Shown piece after piece: positions 33,107 to 42,528 of a DNA stretch of 64,000 nt (its first letter is position 1; each line of letters starts with the position of its first letter). Made by a program: the position numbers and the translations under genes. The stretch comes from UBA2705 sp963977125 (GTDB lineage Bacteria > Pseudomonadota > Alphaproteobacteria > Micavibrionales > Micavibrionaceae), in assembly GCA_963977125.1 (NCBI GenBank), contig CAXBNJ010000003.1:186001-250000 (forward strand), written 5' to 3'. The notes below the pieces were generated by a model. It searched no databases and was not told the origin of the DNA. It was given only the letters and a program-made list of their open reading frames with translations.

Positions 33107-34456
33107 ATGAATACTTTTCGCACAATTGCGTTATTAGGCTTAGGCGTTTCTGCATTGAGCTTAGTTGGTATCGGGGCGTCTAACGCACAAGAGCTAAAAG
33201 AAATCAGAACATTGCAAGACGCAGTGTCGATTGGTGTTTTAACGAACCCACGTACGGCCGTTGTTCAAAACAGCCGCCGCGCAACGGACAAAGAATTAGA
33301 TCAAGCCAAAGCATTATATCTACCATCGATTGATTTTAACGGTGATACAGGCGTTGAATATAGCGATGACCCAGGTACTCGTGGTGGCACTGATGATGAT
33401 GACGAAGAAACAATGTGGCGCTATGACGCTGGCGTAACTTTGACGCAAATGTTGTTTGATGGTTATGAAACAAAATACGAAGTCGAGCGTCAGAAAAAAC
33501 GTATCGAATCCGCAACAAGCCGTGTTGATGAAACATTAGAATTGGTAAGCTTGAGCATTGTTGAAAACTTCCTTGAAGTAAAACGCCAACGCGAACTGCG
33601 CAATATTCAAAAAGAGAATGTTGCCAAACACGTTGAAATTTTAGCAATGATTGATGATGGTGCAAATGCTGGCCGTAGTACGCGCGCCGATGTTGAACAG
33701 GCCCGTGCACGTTTAGCGAATGCTAAAGCACAGCTTGCAAATAACACCGAATCATTACGCGTTGCAGAAGCAGCCTTTAAACGTGAAGTTGGTTACATGC
33801 CGGGCGTTCTTGATATGCCACATGTTCCTGCAACAGTTTTGGCCTCTTCGCTACAAGAAGAAATCAATAAGTCACTGGCTTACAGCCCGACACTTGACGT
33901 TCTTGAAGCTGATGTTGAGGTTTCTCACGCTGAGCGTCTAGGCACAATGTCTACATTCTATCCGCAAGTTGATTTTCAAATGAACACGCGTACAGGTAAT
34001 GACCTTGGTGGTATTGACGGCGAAGACACCAGCGCTTCTGCTTTGGTTGTTATGAACTGGAACCTTTATCGTGGTGGTGCAGATGTTGCCCGCACGAAAG
34101 AGCTGACTTACAGAGAAGCTGAAGCCAAAGAAGTTCGTGCACAAACAGCACGTACAATTGAAGATGAAGTACGCAAAACATGGGCCGCACGTGATGCCGC
34201 TAATGAACGCGCACGTCAATTCCGTCTTCAAGCGGCTGCAAACCAAGAAGTTGTTAGCGCGTATTTAGATCAATTCAATCTAAATCGCCGTACATTGCTT
34301 GATGTTTTGGATGCACAGAACGAACTTATTGTTTCACGCTCAAACACAATTAATAACGAATATCTTGAGATGTTCGCTATATATCGTTTGATCGCTGTTC
34401 GTGGCGACTTGATGTCAACAATTGGCGCAGTCTCGCCAGCAGAAGCTGAGCTTTAA
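33107..34456 (+). CDS. TolC-family outer membrane channel of a type I secretion system
   Basis: 449 aa with signal peptide (residues 1-27, ending NAQ). TolC-like repeat structure with long helices: TLQDAVSIGVLTNPRTAVV at the start, the SLSIVENFLEVKRQRELRNI helix, and its internal repeat after 240. FNLNRRTLLDVLDAQNELI near 390 is the strongest family block. Forms the outer membrane exit for the ABC/HlyD pair downstream. AGGAG at good spacing. A terminator separates it from the ABC gene, so it may also be expressed independently. Confidence 0.93.
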   Translation: MNTFRTIALLGLGVSALSLVGIGASNAQELKEIRTLQDAVSIGVLTNPRTAVVQNSRRATDKELDQAKALYLPSIDFNGDTGVEYSDDPGTRGGTDDDDEETMWRYDAGVTLTQMLFDGYETKYEVERQKKRIESATSRVDETLELVSLSIVENFLEVKRQRELRNIQKENVAKHVEILAMIDDGANAGRSTRADVEQARARLANAKAQLANNTESLRVAEAAFKREVGYMPGVLDMPHVPATVLASSLQEEINKSLAYSPTLDVLEADVEVSHAERLGTMSTFYPQVDFQMNTRTGNDLGGIDGEDTSASALVVMNWNLYRGGADVARTKELTYREAEAKEVRAQTARTIEDEVRKTWAARDAANERARQFRLQAAANQEVVSAYLDQFNLNRRTLLDVLDAQNELIVSRSNTINNEYLEMFAIYRLIAVRGDLMSTIGAVSPAEAEL

Positions 34457-34486
34457 TCAAGCGAAGCCTGACATATCTAAATTTAG

Positions 34487-34532
34487 AAATGGGCTATTTT
34501 ACAGTAAACGTAAATAAGCCCATTTTGTTTTT
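34487..34532 (+). terminator. rho-independent terminator after tolC-like gene
   Basis: AAATGGGCTATTTTAC (34487-34502) and GTAAATAAGCCCATTT (34510-34525), 16-bp stem with two mismatches, followed by TGTTTTT. Strong; reads into the ABC transporter must start afterwards or leak. Confidence 0.75.
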
Positions 34533-34609
34533 ATCGGTCTCTTTTCACGCGGCATAGGCCATTCGGCTTCGCCCTAGAGTAAATGCCTTTTTAAGGAGGG
34601 TTTTCAAGG

Positions 34610-36958
34610 ATGTCTTCTGAAGACGAACCAAAAGCTGAAGAAAAAACTTCAAATAAAGATAAGCGCTCAGGCAACGAAAAATTTGACGCTGCGGCAAAGA
34701 AAAAAGCATCTGATGGTGCAAAAGATCAAGCAGATACCCCCGCGAGTGAAGAGAGCAAAGATCATATCCGCAGCGAAGGTATGGCTGATTACCCACTGCA
34801 AGCTGACCGTATGGCGCAGCGTTTCCCCCGTTTAGAATGTTTAAAAATAATGGCGGCACATTATGGGCGCCGTACTTCACTTAATGCCCTAACCGCAGGT
34901 TTGCCTATTTCTAAAGAAGGCGTTTCGCCAGTCTTATTTGCCCGCGCAGCTGAGCGCGCCGGTATGCATTCCCGTTTGGTTGAACGCTCTTTAGAGGCAC
35001 TCGCCTCTTTACCTGTTTTTCCTTGTATCGCTCTGTTGCATGGCAATCAGGCGTGCATTATTTGGGATGTGACGAGTGGCAGTGACGGGCAGTTTGAATG
35101 CCTCGTTGAGTTTCCTGAAGTCCCTGACGCTAAAGAAATAATCTCCTTAGAGAAGCTAAAAGAATCCTATAATGGCTATGCGTTTTTCTTGCGCCCTGAA
35201 GCGCAAATTGATGACCGCGCAGGCCCCGCGACTATTGATAATACGCGTGATTGGTTTTGGGCAACGTTAAAAGCTAACCGTAAAATTTATGCGGAAAGCG
35301 GCGTGGCGGCGATCCTTATTAACTTATTTGCCTTGGCCAACTCACTCTTTATTATGAATGTTTATGACCGCGTTGTGCCGAATAAGGCATTTGAAACGCT
35401 TTGGGTCTTGGCCTTTGGTGTATTAATTGTTTTCATCTTTGATTTTATATTAAAGAATTTACGCGCGCATTTTCTTGATTATGCGGGGCGTAAAGCTGAT
35501 GTAAAAATTTCATCAATGTTGTTTGAGCAAATTTTGGGTATGCAGCTCGCTTCGCGGCCGGCCTCGGCGGGCGTCTTGGCCAGTAATATGCGCGAGTTTG
35601 AAACGATCCGTGACTTCTTCACTTCGGCGACTTTAGCCACTTTGATTGATTTACCTTTCGCTTTATTATTCGTTTTGATTATCTTTATAATTGGCGGCCC
35701 AATAGCGCTTGTGCCTCTAGCGGCGATGCCGTTGGTCCTTATTGGTGGTTGGTTGTTGCAAAGGCCATTGGAAAAAATCATCCGTGAATCTATGCATGAA
35801 AATGCCTTGAAAAATGCGTTGTTATTCGAAACAATTACAGGGCTTGAAACCATTAAAACTCAAGCCGCAGAAGGTCACACACAGCGCCGCTGGGAAGAGC
35901 TGACTGAGAAGTCATCACGCACGTCAATCCGCTCGCGCCGTATTGCTGTTTTTGCACAAAACTATTCCCTATTTATTCAACAGATCGCCTCTATTGCTGT
36001 CGTCATTGCCGGTGTGTATTTGATCAGTAATGGCTCGTTGACTATGGGGGGCTTAATCGCTTGCGTTATTATGTCGGGGCGCGCTATGGCGCCACTGGCT
36101 CAAGTATCCGCTTTGCTGACTCGCTTCAATCAAAGTAAGCAAGCTTTGATACAATTGGATGACTTGATGCAAAAACCCGTTGAGCGCCCCGCCGGTAAGC
36201 ATTTTATTACAATGCCCAATATGGGCGGCCTTGTAACATATTCTGATGTTGTGTTTTCATATCCGGGGCAAACAAAACCTGCGCTTTCTGGTATTAATTT
36301 CTCAATACCTCAAGGGGAGCGCGTTGGCGTTATTGGCGCGGTTGGTTCTGGTAAAACAACACTAGAGCGCTTGCTCTTGAATCTCTATCAACCTGAAAGT
36401 GGTTCAGTGCAAATTGATGGCACGGATGTGCGCCAGATTGATCCGGGTGATTTACGCCGCAATGTTGGTTCTGTTCAACAAAGCCCGCAACTCTTCTTTG
36501 GTTCGGTGCGTGAGAATATTACCATGGGGCACGAAACTGCGCCTGAAAAAGCTGTATTACGTGCCGCCGAACTGTCTGGCGTCATGGAGTTTTTGCGTGA
36601 TTCAGAAGCAGGCCTAGACACGCAAGTGGGGGAGCGCGGCGAAGCGCTCTCAGGCGGTCAACGCCAAGCCATCGCAATTGCGCGCGCGCTTCTGTATGAT
36701 CCACCAATACTTATTCTTGATGAGCCGACAGCATCGATGGACCCCGCTTCTGAAAACCGTCTGCGTCAACGCCTTGAGACCATTACCAAAGGCCGTACGA
36801 CAATATTGATTACGCATAAAGGTGGTATGCTGAGTTTGGTTGATAGCTTGATTTTGATGGATCGCGGCAAGCTTATGGCTTATGGCCCGAAGGATGAAGT
36901 CATCGCGAAATTACAAGCGCGCCAATATGGCACGCAAGCGGAGAATACAGATGTCTAA
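34610..36958 (+). CDS. type I secretion ABC transporter (LapB/HlyB type)
   Basis: 782 aa. After a charged 60-residue arm comes a peptidase-C39-like domain without the catalytic Cys (RLECLKIMAAHYGRRTSLNA, near 75-94), so it is the degenerate recognition type, not a GG-peptidase. Then six membrane helices and the nucleotide-binding domain: GAVGSGKTTLERLL, LSGGQRQAIAIARALL, ILILDEPTA. Exports a protein directly to the outside with the TolC and HlyD partners. The absence of a LapA- or RTX-like gene here leaves the cargo unknown. It overlaps the next gene by 8 bp. Confidence 0.92.
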   Translation: MSSEDEPKAEEKTSNKDKRSGNEKFDAAAKKKASDGAKDQADTPASEESKDHIRSEGMADYPLQADRMAQRFPRLECLKIMAAHYGRRTSLNALTAGLPISKEGVSPVLFARAAERAGMHSRLVERSLEALASLPVFPCIALLHGNQACIIWDVTSGSDGQFECLVEFPEVPDAKEIISLEKLKESYNGYAFFLRPEAQIDDRAGPATIDNTRDWFWATLKANRKIYAESGVAAILINLFALANSLFIMNVYDRVVPNKAFETLWVLAFGVLIVFIFDFILKNLRAHFLDYAGRKADVKISSMLFEQILGMQLASRPASAGVLASNMREFETIRDFFTSATLATLIDLPFALLFVLIIFIIGGPIALVPLAAMPLVLIGGWLLQRPLEKIIRESMHENALKNALLFETITGLETIKTQAAEGHTQRRWEELTEKSSRTSIRSRRIAVFAQNYSLFIQQIASIAVVIAGVYLISNGSLTMGGLIACVIMSGRAMAPLAQVSALLTRFNQSKQALIQLDDLMQKPVERPAGKHFITMPNMGGLVTYSDVVFSYPGQTKPALSGINFSIPQGERVGVIGAVGSGKTTLERLLLNLYQPESGSVQIDGTDVRQIDPGDLRRNVGSVQQSPQLFFGSVRENITMGHETAPEKAVLRAAELSGVMEFLRDSEAGLDTQVGERGEALSGGQRQAIAIARALLYDPPILILDEPTASMDPASENRLRQRLETITKGRTTILITHKGGMLSLVDSLILMDRGKLMAYGPKDEVIAKLQARQYGTQAENTDV

Positions 36959-38462
36959 CAAAACCGACACACCGAAAAGACCAAATAAACCTAATCAGGC
37001 GAATAAAGCCGGCAAATCAGCCAAGGCTAAAAATACGCCACCAAAAGACAAGCAGGTCATTGGTAAGATATCGCCAAAAGACAGTGCTGATTTAAAGGTT
37101 AATGATAAGGGGGATTGGGATAAGATTCGTAGTAATTGGGCGAAAGATCAGATGGATTTAGCGCGTTCAAAAGCAGAGAATTTCTTTGCTTCTGATGATG
37201 AGCTTCCATTATCACGCCATTTGCTACTCGTCGCTATTGTTGCTTTTTTTATCTGCTTTATCGCTTGGGCGAATTTCGCCGAGCTTGATGAAGTTACGCG
37301 CGGTGACGGTAAGGTTATTCCTTCAAGCGAAATCCAAATTGTTCAGAATCTCGAAGGCGGGATTGTTGAAGAATTTTTGGTGCAAGAAGGGGATATTGTT
37401 AAAGCGGGGCAAGTGCTGCTTCGTTTGCGTGACCTATCTGCTGCATCTGATTATAGCGCTAATCGTACACGTTATTATGGCTTGCTTGCGACGACAGCAA
37501 GGCTGGAAGCGGAAGCGGCCAATAGTGATGAATTAGTGTTTGATCCTGAGGTCATAAAAAATTCCCCTGAAAGCGTAAAAGAGGAAACTGAAAGCTTTCT
37601 TGCCAGCCGTCGCCAACAAAAACAGCAAATCAGTGTTTTGCAGCAACAATTAGCCCAGCGTAATCAAGAAGTGTTAGAGCTATCGACACGTAAAAACGAT
37701 TTATCACGCGTATTGGCCTTGTCCCGCGAAGAGAAATCAATGATTGCGCCGTTGGTTGAACGTGGATCAGCACCACGTATAGAGCTTGTTCAATTGGAGC
37801 GTGGCATTCAAGAAAAAGTCACTGAATTAAATGCTGTTATGCAGTCTATGCCACGCGCTGATTTGGCGATAAAAGAAGTTGAAGCACGCATAAGAGAGAT
37901 TGTTGAAACAACCCGCTCAACGGCACAGAACAAGCTTTCTGAAGCGACTATTGAGATGAATACAATCAAGCAAACTCTAGCGGCTTTGGAAGATCGTAAA
38001 GTCCGCACAGAAGTAAAATCGCCTGTTAATGGCGAAGTGAAAGACTTGAAAATAAATACAGTCGGCGGCGTCGTGCAGCCCGGCAGTGACATTATCGAGA
38101 TTGTTCCGCATGATGATCAGCTGTTAATTGAAGCGCGGATTCGCCCTGGCGATATTGCATTCTTGCACCCAAGTCAGCACGCTGTCGTTAAGGTGACGGC
38201 TTATGATTATGCGATTTACGGTGGGTTGGATGCCGAAGTTATTAATATCTCTGCAGATACAATTATGGACGAGCAGGGCGAGAGTTTCTATCGCGTGCGC
38301 ATCCGTACATTTGAAACGGAATTGGTTCGCAAGGGGGAAATACTACCGATTATTCCCGGAATGGTCACCAGCGTTGATATCCTGACAGGCAAGAAAAGCG
38401 TTATGGACTATATTCTGAAGCCGTTTATTAAGACACTTAATAATTCAATGCGAGAACGCTAA
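36951..38462 (+). CDS. type I secretion membrane fusion protein (HlyD family)
   Basis: 503 aa from the ATG at 36951 (8-bp overlap with the ABC gene; 23 more codons upstream are open but lie inside it). Lys/Asn/Pro-rich cytosolic arm of about 85 residues, one membrane helix (LLLVAIVAFFICFIAW), a biotinyl-lipoyl half (GDGKVIPSSEIQIVQNLEGG), a coiled-coil hairpin rich in Gln, the second lipoyl half (VRTEVKSPVNGEV near 350) and a C-terminal beta-barrel (GMVTSVDILTGKKSV). Bridges ABC and TolC. Its last 15 codons recur in degenerate form at 39650. Confidence 0.92.
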   Translation: MSNKTDTPKRPNKPNQANKAGKSAKAKNTPPKDKQVIGKISPKDSADLKVNDKGDWDKIRSNWAKDQMDLARSKAENFFASDDELPLSRHLLLVAIVAFFICFIAWANFAELDEVTRGDGKVIPSSEIQIVQNLEGGIVEEFLVQEGDIVKAGQVLLRLRDLSAASDYSANRTRYYGLLATTARLEAEAANSDELVFDPEVIKNSPESVKEETESFLASRRQQKQQISVLQQQLAQRNQEVLELSTRKNDLSRVLALSREEKSMIAPLVERGSAPRIELVQLERGIQEKVTELNAVMQSMPRADLAIKEVEARIREIVETTRSTAQNKLSEATIEMNTIKQTLAALEDRKVRTEVKSPVNGEVKDLKINTVGGVVQPGSDIIEIVPHDDQLLIEARIRPGDIAFLHPSQHAVVKVTAYDYAIYGGLDAEVINISADTIMDEQGESFYRVRIRTFETELVRKGEILPIIPGMVTSVDILTGKKSVMDYILKPFIKTLNNSMRER

Positions 38463-38481
38463 GAAAGAGTGATCTGAGCTC

Positions 38482-38559
38482 TTAAATGTTTACCCAAAGA
38501 AGCGCTTCTTCTCTCTGTCCGATTGCGAATTATTTATGAGTATTATGCGATTTCACTTC
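38482..38559 (-). pseudogene. remnant of a SpoIIAA-like gene (3' end copy)
   Basis: Translating on minus in the frame ending at 38482 gives EVKSHNTHK, stop, FAIGQREEALLWVNI, stop, which aligns codon for codon with the C-terminus of the intact gene at 39720 (DVKSANTLKSFAQDDVEEAL...). An in-frame stop and absence of the rest show it is dead. It lies 19 bp behind the HlyD stop, convergent, in the same spot as the intact copy relative to the HlyD remnant. Confidence 0.8.
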
Positions 38560-38579
38560 GCTATGGTGTTTACATGTAC

Positions 38580-38612
38580 AAGACGCGCCGCTGAAAACAA
38601 GGGCGCGCCTTT
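38580..38612. terminator. possible terminator hairpin
   Basis: AAGACGCGCC (38580-38589) and GGCGCGCCTT (38602-38611) pair with one mismatch; only a weak TTTA follows. Between the duplicated scar and the DUF1566-like gene. Confidence 0.35.
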
Positions 38613-38658
38613 ATGATGTAACGTTTCAAATCAATCTACCCAGTATAGCTTTATGAGC

Positions 38659-39420
38659 TTATGCAAGTTCCATACGAACCAGACGTAAATTGGGATGGCT
38701 GCCTCCCGGATGCAGGTCCATATTATAATGCTCACCGAGATTAGTTGCGGCCTTGATCGCAGGCCCACCCCACGCTGTGGTATGGGAGCTGGATGTATAA
38801 TATTTTTTGTTAAATGGTTTATCTCGTGACACAAGACTATCCTTCAATTCATATTTAACCGAGTTCCCAAATATAAGCTTTAACTGTTGCAAAGTGGGAA
38901 CGTGCCACTTGCCGACTTCATCTAAGTTATCTTGTTGGATTGCTTGAATTAAGTTTTTTTCATAAGTTAAGTGAGACTCACCAAAATCTGCACCATCATG
39001 GCCGTGCCAGTTTTGAAGAGTCGGCAAATATTTTGCTGCTGCATTAAAGTTCATGCCTACGCGCCCCATATATAAATTACTTAATTTTGGTGGTGTATTC
39101 ATGTCCTCAGGAGCGGCATAAACATGAAACTCTCGTCCAGTAGAAACGGTGTTGTCGTCATAAATTTGAGGCACTATAGACCCTAAATATAAACCTTTTC
39201 CACGCACGGGGGCGCCAAGAGTACGTTGACTTTCCTTGGTCGCTTCGTCAATAAGCATCATTTCATATAATCGTTTTATTTGTGAGCGTGGTACAAGTTC
39301 ATCACCATTTGGGCCGAATATTGTACCCTTAACCGAAGTGATGTGTACATGACCCGCAGCATGAACAAAATGAGCGTTACTTTCTGCATCATAAGACACA
39401 GAGACATCCTGTGAAGGCAT
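38659..39420 (-). CDS. DUF1566/Lcl-like domain protein, 253 aa
   Basis: C-terminal half resembles the DUF1566 (Lcl C-terminal, formylglycine-enzyme-like) fold: GKWHVPTLQQLKLIFGN (near 164), YYTSSSHTTAWGGPAIKAA and the closing PNLRLVRMEL, matching the family pattern W-x-P-T-x-x-E/Q-L ... SSS ... RLVR. The N-terminal half is unrecognised. No signal peptide. It is flanked by the two copies of a duplicated segment and may have arrived there by that rearrangement. Confidence 0.65.
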   Translation of the reverse strand: MPSQDVSVSYDAESNAHFVHAAGHVHITSVKGTIFGPNGDELVPRSQIKRLYEMMLIDEATKESQRTLGAPVRGKGLYLGSIVPQIYDDNTVSTGREFHVYAAPEDMNTPPKLSNLYMGRVGMNFNAAAKYLPTLQNWHGHDGADFGESHLTYEKNLIQAIQQDNLDEVGKWHVPTLQQLKLIFGNSVKYELKDSLVSRDKPFNKKYYTSSSHTTAWGGPAIKAATNLGEHYNMDLHPGGSHPNLRLVRMELA

Positions 39421-39649
39421 TAGATTTCTCCCGATCTATAAATCAAAAACATAATCTATGTAAACTACAAGCAGGAAAACGATATGTCAATAGTTTTATG
39501 GAAACAAATATTCCGAATTGTGTCGGAAGGCATGTCGGGGGTAACGCCGATTTTAGATAGGGCCTTGCGCCACAATCAGTCAGGCTCGGTATGAAAAAGC
39601 ATATCAAAGCTGTTGCAACAAGTATAATGCTCGAGAAAACAGATGGTTC

Positions 39650-39700
39650 AAGCCGTTTATTAAAACCCTTAATAACTGAATGCGTGAACGCGAGAGTTAA
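39650..39700 (+). pseudogene. remnant of the HlyD-type gene 3' end
   Basis: Reads KPFIKTLNN, stop, MRERES, stop in the plus direction, against KPFIKTLNNSMRER, stop at the true 3' end (38418-38462). A TCA-to-TGA type change creates the internal stop. No homology upstream of the KPF segment. Confidence 0.8.
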
Positions 39701-39719
39701 GGTTTTGTTGAGCCCTTAT

Positions 39720-40118
39720 TTAAGTATTTACCCATAACAGCGCTTCTTCGACATCGTCCTGTGCAAATGATTTAAGCGTATTGGCTGATTTAACATCCTC
39801 AGGCAAAGGGAAGCTAATACCTTCTGCGGGTGGGTTAACCAGTGCTAATCTCTTTATATGATGGCGATATGGGCTCGTTTCAAGAATATCCATAGCGAAA
39901 TCATTGGCTTGCCAGCCTTTGTAATCTTCAAAATAGGCCAAGATTCGTATTTCTTTATACTTCTCGTAATTCTGTTTTAAGCGGGGCAATAAATTTTGCG
40001 CAAAGCTCTCGTGGTTAATTAATCCAGTCATTTTTACGCAGATAACGCCATAGCGGTCTTTAGGAAAGAAGCCATTATGCTCAAACGTATAGGAATCGTT
40101 TAAACTCTCCATCCTCAT
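39720..40118 (-). CDS. SpoIIAA-like (STAS-related) protein, 132 aa
   Basis: Matches the SpoIIAA-like family: YGVICVKMTGLINHESFAQN (first strand and helix), IRILAYFEDYKGWQANDF (conserved core with GW) and HIKRLALVN; the protein ends EEALLWVNT. Family members are small cytosolic STAS-fold proteins of unknown role; the phosphorylatable Ser of true anti-anti-sigma factors is not apparent. A truncated second copy survives at 38482. Two starts (MRMES) are three residues apart. Confidence 0.75.
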   Translation of the reverse strand: MRMESLNDSYTFEHNGFFPKDRYGVICVKMTGLINHESFAQNLLPRLKQNYEKYKEIRILAYFEDYKGWQANDFAMDILETSPYRHHIKRLALVNPPAEGISFPLPEDVKSANTLKSFAQDDVEEALLWVNT

Positions 40119-40411
40119 ATACTCCTTATATTTATGATTACCTTATAATATTAAAGGGCTGAGGTTAACGTGAGATTAAGATTATATGGATATAGTTTAA
40201 GGTATATTTATCTAATATTTTATTAGATTACAACGCTTTATAATATAGGCTATGGCATAGGGTTGGGTTTTGACGCTGTATTAAAGCTCTGAATTATGCC
40301 GTATATAAAACCGCATAAATATGCATAAAACAGTTGATTTTTCGGGGCTTAACGGCTTTTATGGATAGGTATAAATTTGTAAAAATCAACTTGATTAGAA
40401 ATGAAGCAAAA

Positions 40412-42394
40412 ATGGCCTCGCAAGCAGAATTAAAAGACATGATCTCAATCACCCTTCCTGATGGCGCGCAGCGCGAATTACCAACGGGCAGCACGGGGCT
40501 TGATTTGGCTTTGAGTATTTCAAAATCTCTGGCTAAAGTTTCTGTCGCAATTAAGCGCGATGATGAAATTCTTGATCTTTCAACCGTTCTTAATGATGGT
40601 GATCTGATTTCAATCGTTAAGCGCGATGACGAAGAGGGCTTAGAATTAATTCGTCATGACGCCGCGCATATTATGGCGCAAGCCGTTCAAGAATTATTCC
40701 CTGGTACGCAAGTCACCATTGGCCCCTCTATCGATAACGGCTTTTATTACGATTTCGCTCGAGATGAAGGTTTTTCGTCGGATGATTTCGAAGCCATTGA
40801 AAAACGTATGCGTCAGATCGTTGAAGCTGGCGCGCCATTTATACGTGAAGAATTACCGCGTGATGAAGCGATTAAGCATTTCCGCGATATTGGTGAATCG
40901 TACAAAGCAGAGCTTATTGAAGACCTGCCTGAGAGCGAAACAATATCTATCTACACACAAGGCGAGTGGAAAGATTTATGCCGCGGCCCGCATATGCCAA
41001 CAACAAAACATGTTGGTACAGCGTTTAAATTGATGAAGGTCGCAGGCGCATATTGGCGCGGCGATAGTAATAATGCGATGCTTACACGTATATACGGTAC
41101 AGCATGGCGCAATGATAAAGAACTCAAGCATTACTTAATGCAGCTTGAAGAAGCCGAAAAGCGCGATCACCGTAAATTAGGTCGCGAGCTTGATTTGTTT
41201 CACTTACAAGACGAAGCACAAGGTTCTGTGTTCTGGCATCCAAAAGGCTACGTTATTTGGCAGCAGCTTGAACAATATATGCGCCGCCGTTTAGAGGGCG
41301 CAGACTATCAGGAAGTTAAAACTCCGCAGCTTATGAATAGTAAGTTTTGGGAACAATCTGGCCACTGGCAGAAATATCGCGAAGATATGTTTGTTGTGCC
41401 TGATGTTGTACCAAGCGGCGAAGAAGACGGCCCTGTATTCAAAGAAGAGCCAAAAGAATTTATGGCACTTAAGCCGATGAACTGCCCTGCCCATGTGCAA
41501 ATATTCAAACAAGGCATAAAATCATATCGTGATTTACCAATCCGTATGGCTGAATTTGGCTGTTGTCACCGTAACGAAGCGCATGGCGCTTTGCATGGTT
41601 TGATGCGCGTGCGTCAATTCACTCAAGATGATGCGCATATTTTCTGCCGTGAAGATCAAATCTTGGAGGAAAGCATTCGTTTTTGTGAGCTAACCCGCGC
41701 GATATACAAAGATCTGGGCTTTGATGATTATACAGTCACCCTTGAAACACGCCCTGAACAGCGCATCGGTACAGATGAAATGTGGGATCGGGCTGAACAA
41801 GGCCTTATGGACGCCCTTGAAAAACTCGATATGCCTTATAAGCTTTGCGAAGGTGATGGCGTATTTTATGGTCCAAAAATTGGCTTTATTGTTCGTGATG
41901 CGATTGGCCGTGATTGGGGCTGTGCGACATTGCAGCTTGATTTCAACTTACCTGAACGCTTGGATGCGACGTTTGTTGGTGAAGACGGCTCGCGCCACCG
42001 CCCTGTTATGTTACACCGCGCTGTTCTCGGCTCACTAGAGCGCTTTATTGGTATTTTGATTGAAAACTATGCCGGTAAATTACCGCTATGGTTAGCGCCG
42101 CAGCAATGCGCCGTTGCAACTATTACCAGCAGCGCCGATGAGTATGCGACAAAAATTTATGATGAGCTAAAAGCCGCAGGGCTTCGCGTTGATCTGGACT
42201 TACGCAATGAGAAAATCAATTATAAAGTGCGTGACCATATGACACAAAAAACATCACATCTATTTGTTGTTGGTGCGCGCGAAGCTGAGGAAGGCACCGT
42301 GGCTATTCGTCGTTTAGGCAGTAAAGAACAAGACGTTATGCCCTATGAGGATGCTGTTAAAATGATTATTGAGGCGTGTAAGCCACCATATTAA
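40412..42394 (+). CDS. thrS: threonyl-tRNA synthetase ThrS
   Basis: 660 aa from ATG at 40412. Domains: TGS (ISITLPDGAQRELPTGSTGL, residues 13-32), editing domain with HDAAHIMAQAVQ (near 82), class II core with FMALKPMNCPAHVQIF (motif 1 zinc Cys region), MRVRQFTQDDAHIFC and GDGVFYGPKIGF, and the anticodon-binding C-terminus starting near 560. Charges tRNA-Thr. Followed by infC as in many bacteria. The upstream 290-bp gap holds no evident operator; an open frame 26 codons upstream starts at TTG and is unlikely. Confidence 0.96.
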   Translation: MASQAELKDMISITLPDGAQRELPTGSTGLDLALSISKSLAKVSVAIKRDDEILDLSTVLNDGDLISIVKRDDEEGLELIRHDAAHIMAQAVQELFPGTQVTIGPSIDNGFYYDFARDEGFSSDDFEAIEKRMRQIVEAGAPFIREELPRDEAIKHFRDIGESYKAELIEDLPESETISIYTQGEWKDLCRGPHMPTTKHVGTAFKLMKVAGAYWRGDSNNAMLTRIYGTAWRNDKELKHYLMQLEEAEKRDHRKLGRELDLFHLQDEAQGSVFWHPKGYVIWQQLEQYMRRRLEGADYQEVKTPQLMNSKFWEQSGHWQKYREDMFVVPDVVPSGEEDGPVFKEEPKEFMALKPMNCPAHVQIFKQGIKSYRDLPIRMAEFGCCHRNEAHGALHGLMRVRQFTQDDAHIFCREDQILEESIRFCELTRAIYKDLGFDDYTVTLETRPEQRIGTDEMWDRAEQGLMDALEKLDMPYKLCEGDGVFYGPKIGFIVRDAIGRDWGCATLQLDFNLPERLDATFVGEDGSRHRPVMLHRAVLGSLERFIGILIENYAGKLPLWLAPQQCAVATITSSADEYATKIYDELKAAGLRVDLDLRNEKINYKVRDHMTQKTSHLFVVGAREAEEGTVAIRRLGSKEQDVMPYEDAVKMIIEACKPPY

Positions 42395-42513
42395 TGCCCG
42401 ATCTGATTTGTGGTAAACGCGAAATGTGATAGAAACTGCGCAATAGCCATTGATTTAGATTGATTTTTTCGAATTTTCGCGTAGATTGTACAAATAATTT
42501 ATAAACAATATTT

Positions 42514-42528
42514 AGGAGACCTACCATT
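42514..42528 (+). promoter_or_regulatory. infC: ribosome binding site and AUU start of infC
   Basis: AGGAG at 42514-42518, 7 bases, then ATT at 42526-42528. No ATG, GTG or TTG can supply the conserved IF3 N-terminus. AUU is the known initiation codon of infC in E. coli, where IF3 represses its own translation by rejecting non-standard starts. Confidence 0.88.

Noticed and set aside
34640..36958. ABC transporter as a double-glycine peptidase exporter for the MNILD proteins
   Set aside because: The C39-like domain lacks the catalytic Cys, the gene is 7 kb away, and it groups with TolC/HlyD as a LapB-type exporter of large proteins. A link to the Gly-run proteins is not supported.
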